Source: Flavipsychrobacter sp.
Lineage (GTDB): Bacteria > Bacteroidota > Bacteroidia > Chitinophagales > Chitinophagaceae
Length of the DNA stretch: 64,000 nt
Direction of reading: 5' to 3'
Assembly: GCA_016787265.1 (NCBI GenBank)
Contig: JAEUVF010000001.1
Coordinates: 97,649 to 161,648, forward strand
Part shown: positions 54,900-63,860 of the stretch, piece after piece
Layout: every line of letters begins with the position of its first letter
Numbering within the stretch: the first letter of the stretch is position 1
Notes under the pieces: generated by a model
Database searches by the model: none
The model's input: only the letters and a program-made list of their open reading frames with translations
What the model was told of the DNA's origin: nothing
Made by a program: the position numbers and the translations under genes

Positions 54900-55913
54900 A
54901 TGAGCACTGTAAAAGTTGCCATCAACGGATTCGGAAGAATTGGACGCCTGGTATACCGCCAGATTTATAACATGGAAGGTATTGATGTGGTTGCGATCAA
55001 TGACCTCACTTCTCCGGCTGTTTTGGCTCACCTGCTGAAATATGACAGCGCACAAGGCCGCTTCAATGCAGACGTAAAAGCTACACAGGATGCCATCATC
55101 GTAAATGGCGATGAGGTTAAAATATATGCCCAGAAAGATCCTTCACAAATTCCATGGGGTTCTCACGGAATTGATGTAGTGATTGAAAGTACCGGTTTCT
55201 TTACCGATAAGGATAAAGCTGCTGCTCACCTGAAAGCAGGTGCCAAGCGCGTTGTGATTTCAGCTCCTGCTACCGGCGACCTGAAAACAATTGTTTTCAA
55301 TGTAAACCATGCCATCCTTGATGGTACAGAAGAAATCATTTCCTGCGCTTCCTGCACCACCAACTGTCTGGCTCCAATGGCAAAGGCGTTGAATGATGCT
55401 TTTGGAATTACCATCGGTAGCATGACTACCATCCATGCTTACACGAACGACCAGAATACCCTGGATGCTCCGCACGCGAAAGCTGATCTGCGTCGCGCAA
55501 GAGCAGCAGCTGCTAATATTGTACCGAATAGTACAGGTGCTGCAAAAGCAATCGGACTGGTATTGCCTGAACTGAAAGGTAAGCTGGACGGTGGTGCCCA
55601 GCGCGTTCCAACCATCACTGGCTCTGTTACAGAACTTACCTGCGTTCTTTCCAAGAAAGTTACCCTGGAAGAAGTGAATGGTGTGATGAAAGCTGCCAGC
55701 AATGAGAGCTTCGGTTATACAGAAGACGAGATTGTAAGCACTGATATCATCGGTTCAACTTTCGGATCCATCTTTGATGCTACTCAAACAAAAGTAATTT
55801 CGGTTGGTGATCAGCAACTGGTTAAAACTGTTAGCTGGTACGATAATGAAATGAGCTATGTGAGCCAGCTGGTTCGCACTGTGAAATATTTCGCCGGACT
55901 TATTTCCAAATAA
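54900..55913 (+). CDS. gap: Glyceraldehyde-3-phosphate dehydrogenase
   Basis: The glycolytic NAD-dependent dehydrogenase, 337 residues. The Rossmann motif is NGFGRIGRL (9-17), Asp35 in AINDLTS favours NAD over NADP, the catalytic Cys152 is in [12 protein letters not shown] with the base His in [10 protein letters not shown], and [14 protein letters not shown] closes the protein. Following it is a strong terminator and then pgk on the same strand, the typical glycolytic pairing. The 134-base gap to tRNA-Glu leaves room for the gap promoter. Confidence 0.98.
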   Translation: MSTVKVAINGFGRIGRLVYRQIYNMEGIDVVAINDLTSPAVLAHLLKYDSAQGRFNADVKATQDAIIVNGDEVKIYAQKDPSQIPWGSHGIDVVIESTGFFTDKDKAAAHLKAGAKRVVISAPATGDLKTIVFNVNHAILDGTEEIISCASCTTNCLAPMAKALNDAFGITIGSMTTIHAYTNDQNTLDAPHAKADLRRARAAAANIVPNSTGAAKAIGLVLPELKGKLDGGAQRVPTITGSVTELTCVLSKKVTLEEVNGVMKAASNESFGYTEDEIVSTDIIGSTFGSIFDATQTKVISVGDQQLVKTVSWYDNEMSYVSQLVRTVKYFAGLISK

Positions 55914-55917
55914 TCAT

Positions 55918-55946
55918 AAAAGCGGGTTCTGCCCGCTTTTCCTTTT
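55918..55946 (+). terminator. Terminator between gap and pgk
   Basis: AAAAGCGGG (55918-55926) and CCCGCTTTT (55932-55940), loop TTCTG, then a T-rich run, five bases past the gap stop. It will reduce but may not abolish read-through to pgk, which starts 20 bases further on. Confidence 0.88.
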
Positions 55947-55965
55947 TTATCGCAAGCAATTTTCT

Positions 55966-57159
55966 ATGAGTCAATTTAGTCAACATTCCTTTGCAGGGGA
56001 GAGAGCGCTCATTCGGGTCGACTTTAATGTTCCCCTGAATGCCAGCTTTGAAATTACAGATGATACCCGAATCAGGGCAGCTATCCCAACGATCAAAAAA
56101 ATCCTCAGTGATGGTGGTAGTGTTATACTGATGAGCCACCTCGGCAGACCCAAAGACGGTCCAACTGATAAATACTCTCTTCGCCATATTGTTGCCCATT
56201 TATCAAACGCTTTAGGCGTTCAGGTAGATTTCGCGGCGGATTGCATCGGCGAGGAGGCAGTTCAAAAGGCGGCATCTCTTAAAGCCGGACAGGTTTTATT
56301 ATTGGAAAATCTTCGTTTTTATAAAGAAGAAGAAAAAGGAGATAAGGGCTTCGCAGAAAAGCTGGCCCGGCTCGGTGATGTATATGTGAATGATGCATTT
56401 GGAACCGCCCATCGCGCCCATGCCTCTACAGCTATTATCGCTGATTTTTTTCCAAAAGACAAACGTTTCTTCGGTCTGGTAATGGAAGGTGAAGTAAAGA
56501 GTGCGGAAAAAGTATTACACCATTCTGAGAAACCTTTTACTGCTATCATTGGTGGCGCCAAAGTTTCTGATAAGATTCTAATCATTGAAAACTTACTGGA
56601 ACGCGCAACCGATATTATCATTGGTGGTGGTATGGCCTATACCTTTAAAAAGGCAATGGGTGGATCCATTGGAAATTCACTGTGTGAAGCCGATCGCCTG
56701 GAAATGGCAGCAGCCTTACTGGAAACAGCCAAAAAGAAAGGCGTTCATATTCACCTGCCTGCGGATTCCATTGCAGCGGATAAGTTTGATGCGAATGCCA
56801 ATACACAAACTGCACCAAGTGATCAGATTCCGGATGGCTGGATGGGACTGGATATTGGTCCGGATGCCCGCCAGCAGTTCGCCAAAGTGATACTGGCCTC
56901 CAAAACCATTCTCTGGAACGGTCCGATGGGAGTGTTTGAAATGGAAAAATTCCAGGCTGGAACCAAAGCTATCGCAGATGCGGTTGCAGAAGCTACTGAA
57001 CATGGCGCGTTCTCACTTGTAGGAGGTGGCGACTCAGTTGCTGCGGTTAACCAGTTCGGTTATACAGACAAAGTGAGTTATGTATCAACTGGAGGAGGTG
57101 CTATGCTCGAATACTTTGAAGGAAAAGTATTGCCGGGTATTGCCGCGATCAATAGCTAA
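55966..57159 (+). CDS. pgk: Phosphoglycerate kinase
   Basis: The 397-residue glycolytic kinase that transfers phosphate from 1,3-bisphosphoglycerate to ADP. The start [21 protein letters not shown], the [10 protein letters not shown] segment, [26 protein letters not shown] and the nucleotide loop [13 protein letters not shown] are all present. Length is usual. It shares the gap-pgk neighbourhood and may be expressed by read-through or from its own promoter in the short gap. A hairpin follows. Confidence 0.98.
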   Translation: MSQFSQHSFAGERALIRVDFNVPLNASFEITDDTRIRAAIPTIKKILSDGGSVILMSHLGRPKDGPTDKYSLRHIVAHLSNALGVQVDFAADCIGEEAVQKAASLKAGQVLLLENLRFYKEEEKGDKGFAEKLARLGDVYVNDAFGTAHRAHASTAIIADFFPKDKRFFGLVMEGEVKSAEKVLHHSEKPFTAIIGGAKVSDKILIIENLLERATDIIIGGGMAYTFKKAMGGSIGNSLCEADRLEMAAALLETAKKKGVHIHLPADSIAADKFDANANTQTAPSDQIPDGWMGLDIGPDARQQFAKVILASKTILWNGPMGVFEMEKFQAGTKAIADAVAEATEHGAFSLVGGGDSVAAVNQFGYTDKVSYVSTGGGAMLEYFEGKVLPGIAAINS

Positions 57160-57184
57160 AGCTTTTATCGGATATTTTTTTAGT

Positions 57185-57213
57185 GGAGCATCCAACCAGA
57201 TGCTCCCTTTTAT
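57185..57213 (+). terminator. Terminator behind pgk
   Basis: GGAGCATC (57185-57192) and GATGCTCC (57199-57206), loop CAACCA, followed by CTTTTATT, about 25 bases past the pgk stop. Confidence 0.8.
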
Positions 57214-57258
57214 TGTCTGGATTATTGTACATTTAATTATATATATAAACTCTCTGCC

Positions 57259-57849
57259 ATGAATTCAAAAAACTTGATCCTGATTATTGTTCTCGGAGTG
57301 TTGGTGCTCTTCGGTTTCCGGGCCTGCAGTGGTTATAACAGTATGGTTGGCCTGGATGAAAATGTGAAAAATAAATGGGCAAATGTCCAGAGTGATTACC
57401 AGCGCAGAGCCGACCTGATTCCCAACCTGGTGAATACGGTTAAAGGAGCCGCCAATTTCGAACAGGAAACGCTTACCCAGGTAATTGAAGCCCGTTCAAA
57501 GGCAACCTCTGTTCAGATTGATCCTACCAATATAACTCCAGAAAAACTGGCTGAATACCAGCAGGCACAGGCTGGCGTAACCAGTGCATTGGGTCGTTTA
57601 CTGGCAGTCGTGGAAAACTACCCCGATCTCAAAGCCAATCAGAATTTCCGCGATTTACAGGCCCAACTGGAAGGAACAGAGAACCGGATCAAGGTTTCCC
57701 GGAATGATTTTAACGCGGCTGTTCAGGAGTACAACAGTTCTGTTCGTCGTTTCCCCAATAATATCTTCGCTGGTATGTTTGGATTCGCAGTTAAAGAAGG
57801 TTTCAAAGCGGAAGCCGGATCTGAAAAAGCTCCCACCGTCAATTTTTAA
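57259..57849 (+). CDS. lemA: LemA family protein
   Basis: A 196-residue LemA protein, membrane-anchored by an N-terminal helix (NLILIIVLGVLVLFGFRA), with the helical body typical of the family: GLDENVKNKWANVQSDYQRRADLIPNLVNTVKGAA, QAQAGVTSALGRLLAVVENYPDLKAN, YNSSVRRFPNNIFAGMFGF. LemA function is unsettled. It starts a three-gene operon with two TPM domain genes spaced by 9 and 15 bases, a conserved arrangement in many bacteria. Confidence 0.95.
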   Translation: MNSKNLILIIVLGVLVLFGFRACSGYNSMVGLDENVKNKWANVQSDYQRRADLIPNLVNTVKGAANFEQETLTQVIEARSKATSVQIDPTNITPEKLAEYQQAQAGVTSALGRLLAVVENYPDLKANQNFRDLQAQLEGTENRIKVSRNDFNAAVQEYNSSVRRFPNNIFAGMFGFAVKEGFKAEAGSEKAPTVNF

Positions 57850-57858
57850 TTAAGGCTG

Positions 57859-58320
57859 ATGGCATTTTTTTTCCTAAAGCGAAAGTCCCGGTTTTTTACG
57901 CATGAAGAAGCATCGAGGGTGCTGGAGGCAATCCGCAGTTCCGAGCAGAAAACAAGTGGAGAAATAAGGGTCTATATTGAAAGCCGCTGTAAGTATGTGA
58001 ATCCCATCGACAGAGCTTCGGAATTATTCTGGTTGCTTCAGATGGATCATACCCAGGAGCGCAATGCCGTTCTCATCTATATTGCTTCCAAAGATCACCA
58101 GGTTGCAATTTGGGGTGATGACGGAATTCATAAAATTGCCGGTCCTGATTTTTGGAACAATGAGATCGGTCTGGTTATTAATCACTTTCGGCACAATGCT
58201 TATGCGGAGGGACTGGTTCACGCCATTCATGATATTGGAGAACTCTTGGGGCAGCATTTTCCATATAAGCCTACGACTGATAAAAATGAATTGCCTGATG
58301 ACATCATCTTTGGTCATTAA
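57859..58320 (+). CDS. TPM domain protein without signal sequence
   Basis: A 153-residue TPM (TLP18.3/Psb32/MOLO-1) protein. The domain (about 15-135) has ASRVLEAIRSSEQKTSGEIRVYIE, ERNAVLIYIASKDHQVAIWGDDGIHKIAG and a helical end ELLGQHFPYK. Unlike the next gene it lacks a signal peptide and a Gly-rich tail, so it is expected in the cytosol or at the inner face of the membrane. It lies between lemA and the second TPM gene and most likely works with them, though how is unknown. Confidence 0.88.
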   Translation: MAFFFLKRKSRFFTHEEASRVLEAIRSSEQKTSGEIRVYIESRCKYVNPIDRASELFWLLQMDHTQERNAVLIYIASKDHQVAIWGDDGIHKIAGPDFWNNEIGLVINHFRHNAYAEGLVHAIHDIGELLGQHFPYKPTTDKNELPDDIIFGH

Positions 58321-58335
58321 GCAGCCAAGTACATT

Positions 58336-59133
58336 ATGAATAGATTTTTAGCCTGGGTATTCCTGCTTTTTTGTACGCTGACTGTTTCGGCGCAGAGCAG
58401 GGTATTGCCCAAGCCCAGTCCGCCCAGGCTGGTAAACGATGCCGCACAATTATTGACTCCCGACCAGATAGCCTCTCTTGAGGCCAAGCTGGTTGCTTAT
58501 GATGATACCACTTCCAATCAGATTGCCGTGGTATTGGTCAAGACACTGAATGGACTTGAACCAAATGATTACGCAACTGAATTAGGAAGGTTATGGGGCG
58601 TGGGGGGCAAGGAGTTCAATAACGGTATTGTTATTCTGATTTCTACCGGCAACGATGGCCAGGAAAAAAGAAAGGTCTATATCGCTACCGGTTATGGCCT
58701 GGAAGGAGCAATCCCGGATATCATTGCCAAGCGAATTGTGGACAGGGAAATGATCCCCAATTTGCAGGCCGGCAATTATTATCGGGCATTGGATGAGGCT
58801 ACGGATGCCCTAATCAAAGCAGCCGCTGGCGAATATAAAGCACCCGCCGGTTACCGCAACAGGCGTGACGATGGCGGAGGTTTTCCGATAGGACTGATTA
58901 TATTCATTATTGTTTTGGTAATCATTTTTGCTTCCCGTGGTGGCGGTGGCCGTGGAGGTGGTGGAATGTTGAGTCGCCGTGGTTATCGGGGCTGGAACAG
59001 TGGTCCGCCCATCTTTTTCCCTGGAGGGTTTGGAGGCGGCGGAGGCGGTGGCTTCGGAGGTGGCGGCGGCGGCGGATTTGGTGGTTTCGGTGGAGGTGGA
59101 TTTGGGGGCGGTGGAGCCGGCGGGGACTGGTAG
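58336..59133 (+). CDS. Exported TPM domain protein with transmembrane helix and Gly-rich tail (YgcG-like)
   Basis: A 265-residue protein: signal peptide (MNRFLAWVFLLFCTLTVSAQ), TPM domain (about 30-160; LVNDAAQLLTPDQIASLEAKL, KVYIATGYGLEGAIPDIIAKRIVDREMIP), one transmembrane helix (IGLIIFIIVLVIIFAS, about 180-196) and a very Gly-rich tail of about 60 residues that is probably disordered. The same layout is seen in YgcG-type proteins next to LemA. The tail reads through a GGN-rich DNA stretch, which could be length-variable. Function unknown. Confidence 0.92.
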   Translation: MNRFLAWVFLLFCTLTVSAQSRVLPKPSPPRLVNDAAQLLTPDQIASLEAKLVAYDDTTSNQIAVVLVKTLNGLEPNDYATELGRLWGVGGKEFNNGIVILISTGNDGQEKRKVYIATGYGLEGAIPDIIAKRIVDREMIPNLQAGNYYRALDEATDALIKAAAGEYKAPAGYRNRRDDGGGFPIGLIIFIIVLVIIFASRGGGGRGGGGMLSRRGYRGWNSGPPIFFPGGFGGGGGGGFGGGGGGGFGGFGGGGFGGGGAGGDW

Positions 59134-59200
59134 TATGGAAGATGGAGGAATGGAGGAAGGGAGGAATGGATACCCTAACCCGATGCGGATAAATTAATTT

Positions 59201-59230
59201 AAAGGCTGTCTCAATGGAGGCAGCCTTTTT
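59201..59230 (+). terminator. Terminator behind the LemA-TPM operon
   Basis: AAAGGCTG (59201-59208) pairs with CAGCC plus T-run (59221-59230), with a further inner CTC/GAG stem, 67 bases past the last operon stop. Confidence 0.8.
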
Positions 59231-59635
59231 CAGTGCCGGATGCTATTAAGCGCCAATCTTCTTTCCTGATTCAATTGATTCAATTCAAACGATCCTTTAG
59301 TGATTGATTATCTATTCATTATGCTTTCTAATACGTAGGATGTACGTAGGCAGTATGTAGTTACTGAGCATTCCGCCATTCCATACCTGGTAAATTGCTG
59401 GCGTTTTCGAATGAAAGTCTCGATGGTACTGTGTTTTGTTGAAATTGCTGTAAACAAACCGCCAGGATTTACCTGAATTGAGTACTTAAAGAATCGACTC
59501 ATTTCCGATAAAAAATCAGCTCAATGTGTAAAACAATTGAATCATCTGAACCGGTGTAGCCAAATATCGAATCAGACTTCATTGGGGTAGCTAACCAATC
59601 TCCATACGCCAATAGCAGCAATAATAAAATATAAA

Positions 59636-59662
59636 AGGGGCTGCCTCCTTAAAGACAGCCTC
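59636..59662 (-). terminator. Terminator behind the M1 peptidase gene
   Basis: On the minus strand, GAGGCTGTCT...AGGCAGCCCC then TTTT: a hairpin (GGCTG at 59639-59643 with CAGCC at 59656-59660) about 125 bases past the stop of the M1 gene. Confidence 0.7.
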
Positions 59663-59785
59663 TTTGTATTGTATGTTCATCAGTTAGTGACCACTCAATG
59701 AAATCTTGCTCCAAACCTGTTGCTCCCTATCTCCGGTACCTACCGGTCTTCTGGTCTATAATCCCCACTTCATAATTCATACTTC

Positions 59786-62287
59786 CTAAAATCCTTTCTT
59801 CTCTCCACTACGTGCAGCTTTAATGAACTCAACCACTTCATTTGCTTCAGCACTGGTATTCTTTTGCCAGGCCTGCTGAATGCTTTGAAGAATCATATTG
59901 TTGATATAAGGATCGATCTGTGTCCGATATTGTGCTGGAATGCCTTCCCTGAATTTCACAATATGCGAAACGCCGGTTTTAACCTGAGCTGCATCGGTGG
60001 AGCTTGCCAGCAATTTGGCAAATGGTCCGAGTAATTCCAGTTTTTCCTGTGATAATGGCATCCTGCCGAATGCCTCATTGATAGGAGCCGTAGCTTCTGC
60101 GAGGTTGTTCCTGGCCGCAACATTGGTTATTGCCGGCACGAGACTTCCTTTAATTGGCTGAGCCAGCATTTTCTTTGCAGCTTCCAAAGCTGCGGTATTA
60201 TCTCTTTCCAGGATTGCTGAAAGAGAAGCTCCGGCAACAGTATAAGAAGAGTCGTTTAAACCAGCCCTGAAAATTGCCGTATAGGCATCATTGTCATAAG
60301 CAGCCAGTAAATCAATTGCTCTTGCTCTGACAGTGGATTTGGCATCTTTTGCTGCCAGTTCTGCAATGCTTTTTTCGGCAGCAGACTTAATGCCGGCATT
60401 TTTCAGATCCAGCGATTGTAAGGCAAGTGAGCGCAATCCATGATAAGGATCTTTCAGTGCCTGCAGAAGAATCGATTGAGCAGCAGCATTGCCCTGCTGT
60501 TCAGCTGAATATTCGATTGCTTCTCTTCTGTCGAGATAATTACCCGCATGTTTGTACTGATAAGCAAATTGTTCTACCGTCTTGTTATCTTTTTTCTCAG
60601 CCAGTAAAACTTTATCTGCATCTACATTAATCAGGTCCGGCCGCTTTTTGTAACTGAATTGAAAACTGTCAATTTTGTTTTTCACTGTTACCTGGTACCG
60701 GGTTTTCTTTCCGCCTTCGTATAAATCGATTGCCATTGGTAATTGAAATACCTTGTCTCCATCCTGGTTTTGTTTCACATATACAGTGGCAGTGCCTGCT
60801 GCATCATTGTAGTTATAGGTTATTTCAAGTTTTGGATGCCCGCTGCCGAAATACCATTGATTAAAGAACCAGTTCAGGTCCTTTCCGCTGATCTCTTCAA
60901 ATGCCAATCTCAGGTGGTGCGCTTCTGCAGCTTTGAACCTGTTTTCCATCAGGTATTTATTGAGTGATTTAAAGAAGGCGCTGTCGCCCAGGTAATTTCT
61001 CAGCATGTGCAGAATTCTTCCGCCTTTCTGATAACTAACGGCATCGAACATGTCTTCTTTATCATGGTAATGGTAGCGTACCAGGTTTTTGCCGGCATTT
61101 TCCGGATTGGCCAGGTAGCCTTCCATTGCTGCATAGGAGGCAGCTGCCCCCGCGTCCTTACCATACTTGTATTCATTCCAAAGTGTTTCGCTGTAATCGG
61201 CAAAGGATTCATTGAGTGTCAGGTTGCCCCAGCTTTCGGTTGTAACATAATCGCCGAACCAGTGGTGAAACAATTCATGCGCGATCACATCTTCCCAGCG
61301 GTTGCCATCAATAAGTTCCCTTGCATCCTGCTGGGCGCTTTCCTGGTGCAGCGTTGCTGTGGTGTTTTCCATCGCACCGCTTACATAATCGCGACCAACA
61401 ATCTGTGCATATTTAACCCAGGGGTATTCGATACCGGTAACTTTTCCAAAAAAGGCCATCATCTCCGGAGTGTGTCCAAAGATTTTTTTGGCAACGGGTG
61501 CATACTCCTTTTCGACATAATAGCTGACTTCTTTTCCTTTATATGTGTCCTTAACTACGGCATAATCCCCTACTCCCATAAAAAACAGGTAAGGCGCATG
61601 TGGCAGCTCCATTTTCCAGTGATCCGTTCTTGTTCCATCCGTATTCTTTTTCTGGGAAACCAGCTTTCCGTTACTGAGCGTAACATATTTCTCTGGCACT
61701 GTCATCATAATTTCCTGGGTGGTCTTTTGAGCAGGATTATCAATGGTTGGGCACCATACGGAGGTTGCTTCTGTTTCTCCCTGCGTCCATATCTGGGTAG
61801 GTTTGTTTTTCTCTTCTCCTTTGGGATTAATGAAATACAAGCCTTTGGCATCCGTGATCGCAGCACTGCCCTGAACTTTCAGTTCATTTGGTTTGGCTGT
61901 ATACTCAATGTATACGGTGTATTTTTCCTTGTTGGTGTAAGTTTTATTGAGCGTGATAAAGAGCTTCTGTCCATCATACCTGTATTTTAATGGGTTATTC
62001 TTACCTGCAACAGAAACAGCAACAGTTTTTATGTCCATTCCTTTAGCATCCAGTGTAAGGGAATCGGTAGGATAAAAATGAGGTTGAAGGGTGATCCAGA
62101 CTTTCCCATTCAGCCAGGCATTGTTATAATCAAAACGTGCATCCAGTTTGGTGTGCACCAGGTTGTTGATTTTTGCAGGGGTTTCCCTGTAGATACTAAG
62201 AGCCTCATCGTCCTTTTTCGCATTTTCCTGTGCATGTATGCCTGTTAGTGCCAAAAGACACAAAGGCACCAATAGTGCTTTTTTCAT
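59786..62287 (-). CDS. Secreted M1 family zinc aminopeptidase
   Basis: An 833-residue M1 (gluzincin) aminopeptidase with a signal peptide (MKKALLVPLCLLALTGIHA). The exopeptidase motif is GAMEN (in SGAMENTTA), the zinc site is His337, His341 and Glu360 (HELFHHW, then NESFAD), and Tyr should lie near the SYQKGGRILHML segment. The C-terminal part (about 570-833) is a helical repeat with regular HEAT-like spacing (SLALQSLDLKNAGIK, AIDLLAAYDNDAY), normal for this family. It probably digests peptides in the periplasm. A short palindrome (62296-62308) lies just before the start. Confidence 0.96.
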   Translation of the reverse strand: MKKALLVPLCLLALTGIHAQENAKKDDEALSIYRETPAKINNLVHTKLDARFDYNNAWLNGKVWITLQPHFYPTDSLTLDAKGMDIKTVAVSVAGKNNPLKYRYDGQKLFITLNKTYTNKEKYTVYIEYTAKPNELKVQGSAAITDAKGLYFINPKGEEKNKPTQIWTQGETEATSVWCPTIDNPAQKTTQEIMMTVPEKYVTLSNGKLVSQKKNTDGTRTDHWKMELPHAPYLFFMGVGDYAVVKDTYKGKEVSYYVEKEYAPVAKKIFGHTPEMMAFFGKVTGIEYPWVKYAQIVGRDYVSGAMENTTATLHQESAQQDARELIDGNRWEDVIAHELFHHWFGDYVTTESWGNLTLNESFADYSETLWNEYKYGKDAGAAASYAAMEGYLANPENAGKNLVRYHYHDKEDMFDAVSYQKGGRILHMLRNYLGDSAFFKSLNKYLMENRFKAAEAHHLRLAFEEISGKDLNWFFNQWYFGSGHPKLEITYNYNDAAGTATVYVKQNQDGDKVFQLPMAIDLYEGGKKTRYQVTVKNKIDSFQFSYKKRPDLINVDADKVLLAEKKDNKTVEQFAYQYKHAGNYLDRREAIEYSAEQQGNAAAQSILLQALKDPYHGLRSLALQSLDLKNAGIKSAAEKSIAELAAKDAKSTVRARAIDLLAAYDNDAYTAIFRAGLNDSSYTVAGASLSAILERDNTAALEAAKKMLAQPIKGSLVPAITNVAARNNLAEATAPINEAFGRMPLSQEKLELLGPFAKLLASSTDAAQVKTGVSHIVKFREGIPAQYRTQIDPYINNMILQSIQQAWQKNTSAEANEVVEFIKAARSGEKKGF

Positions 62288-62399
62288 ATGTATATTTTAC
62301 CGGGTAAATTTATTCGTTCGCATTCAAAGGGCCTCATAAAAAAAGCTGAAAATGAAGAACGGTCTGGCGAACTGGAATTATACCTAATTTTCAGCCTGA

Positions 62400-63014
62400 A
62401 TGCGGACTTTTCTATTTCTTCTTTATTGTTTGTGTTGTGCAGGTGGAGTTCATGCTCAGACCACCGGTTTTGTTTATATCGAATCGGAAAACGGGCGGCC
62501 ATTTTATATCCGAACCCGCGACAGTCTCTATCTTTCGGCACCAGAGGGATTTATGTTGCTTTCTTCCTTGTATAATATTAAAGGCGATCTAATTCTGGGT
62601 TTCCCCGGGCAAACTGCAGCTGCATTTGTTTTCACGATGCCCTCCATAACGATTGATAAAGGCTGGGTGCTGAAGGATATGAAACAGGAGGGATGGCGGC
62701 TTTACGATTATAAGTTGGATGAATTAGTGCCAACCCGCAGATTGGGATCCAAATCAGATCCTTACCAGGGAATGCTGAAACGCACGGATGCTTTTGCAGT
62801 TCGTTTGTCAGAGGTAGTAAGTGATACAGCTGTTTTGTATTATCGCCCCCGACCGAAATCAGTACAGGATGCGGAGTCTGTTCCTACAGTCCGATTGATA
62901 AGTAAGAAAGAAACCGCAGAAGCCTGGATACTTGTTTATGAAGTGAGGGAGGCCAATGGTGTGGATAGAATCGAACTGGAAATACCCAGACAACAAAAGG
63001 AAGAATTGAAATGA
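62400..63014 (+). CDS. Secreted protein of unknown function upstream of truA
   Basis: A 204-residue protein with a signal peptide (MRTFLFLLYCLCCAGGVHAQ). Nothing enzymatic is recognisable. After the signal it reads TTGFVYIESENGRPFYIRTRDSLYLSAPEGFMLLSSLYN, then IKGDLILGFPG, suggesting a beta-rich N-terminal module, and ends in a basic tail. A similar N-terminus (FVYIESEN-PFYI) is something I associate with exported proteins in this bacterial group. It overlaps truA by four bases (ATGA), so the two are translated together, although no functional link is evident. Confidence 0.8.
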   Translation: MRTFLFLLYCLCCAGGVHAQTTGFVYIESENGRPFYIRTRDSLYLSAPEGFMLLSSLYNIKGDLILGFPGQTAAAFVFTMPSITIDKGWVLKDMKQEGWRLYDYKLDELVPTRRLGSKSDPYQGMLKRTDAFAVRLSEVVSDTAVLYYRPRPKSVQDAESVPTVRLISKKETAEAWILVYEVREANGVDRIELEIPRQQKEELK

Positions 63015-63775
63015 AACGATATTTTCTGGAGCTGAGTTATATGGGAACTGCTTATGCAGGATTTCAACGGCAGGAGAATGCCAATTCTGTACAGTCCGAA
63101 ATTGAGAAAGCCTTACAAATCATCCTCAGGGATAAGATTGAGCTGACGGGCTCATCCCGAACCGATGCAGGTGTTCATGCCTTACAGAACTATTTTCATT
63201 TTGATATAAACAGGGAGCTGGATCCCAGGTTGCTATATAATCTGAATGCCATTCTGCCTGGCGATATATCCATACAACAGCTGATTGCCATAAGACCGGA
63301 AGCACATAGCCGGTTTGATGCGGTTAGTCGGGAATACAGATATCATATTTACCGCCGGAAGGACCCCTTTCTGCGGGACAGGGCGTATTATTTCCCTTAC
63401 CAGCTTGATCTGGAGCTGATGCAGCAGGCAGCGGGCATATTAAAGGAATATCAGGATTTTACCAGTTTCAGCAAACGTAATACGCAGGTGAAGACCTTTC
63501 TGTGCAGGCTTGAGACCAGTGAATGGAATAGGGATGTGAATGGAAACCTGCAGTATTATGTAAAAGGAAACCGGTTTTTAAGAGGAATGGTTCGTGCGTT
63601 GACAGCTACCATGCTTAAACTGGGTCGGGGTAAAATGAATCTGGATGAATTCAGGGCGGTTATTGAAGCCCGCGACTGTACAAAAGCTGATTTTGCAGTA
63701 CCTCCACATGGCTTGTTTCTGGAGAAAGTAAACTACCCGGATGACTATTTCTGCAGGGTAGGAGCTGGTGGCTGA
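63011..63775 (+). CDS. truA: tRNA pseudouridine(38-40) synthase
   Basis: TruA, which forms pseudouridine at positions 38-40 in the tRNA anticodon arm. The 254 residues fit the family. The catalytic Asp52 lies in GSSRTDAGVHA, and the second conserved region is DFTSFSKRNTQVKT, followed by FLRGMVRALTATMLKLGRG. It lies four bases inside the end of the preceding secreted-protein gene. Next to its stop is about 80 bases with no gene, then a promoter-like element. Confidence 0.97.
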   Translation: MKRYFLELSYMGTAYAGFQRQENANSVQSEIEKALQIILRDKIELTGSSRTDAGVHALQNYFHFDINRELDPRLLYNLNAILPGDISIQQLIAIRPEAHSRFDAVSREYRYHIYRRKDPFLRDRAYYFPYQLDLELMQQAAGILKEYQDFTSFSKRNTQVKTFLCRLETSEWNRDVNGNLQYYVKGNRFLRGMVRALTATMLKLGRGKMNLDEFRAVIEARDCTKADFAVPPHGLFLEKVNYPDDYFCRVGAGG

Positions 63776-63860
63776 TATTAACCTTTAAAATATATTAAAC
63801 GGCAAAGCCTTTCTGGTGGCGGATTTGAGCCCATTGATAGCAGATTCTATTCAATATTTA

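Larger units (their letters stand above)
59134..59785. other. Gene-free stretch with two mirrored hairpins
   Basis: About 650 bases without a convincing gene. It begins with a short purine-rich tract (GATGGAGGAATGGAGG). A hairpin points right at 59201-59230 and a closely similar one points left at 59636-59662, enclosing about 400 AT-rich bases. A 64-codon minus-strand frame at 59308-59502 has no recognisable similarity. The stretch could be a decayed gene or insertion; nothing diagnostic remains. Confidence 0.6.

Noticed and set aside
54722..54925. A 67-codon frame across tRNA-Glu and the start of gap
   Set aside because: It covers a tRNA and is antisense to gap; no evidence for translation.
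58920..59130. Simple GGN repeats as a possible mobile or CRISPR-like repeat
   Set aside because: They encode the Gly-rich tail of the exported TPM protein; there are no spacers or regular units.
59308..59502. A 64-codon minus-strand frame in the gene-free island
   Set aside because: No recognisable motif, no signal peptide, odd composition; too short to support alone.
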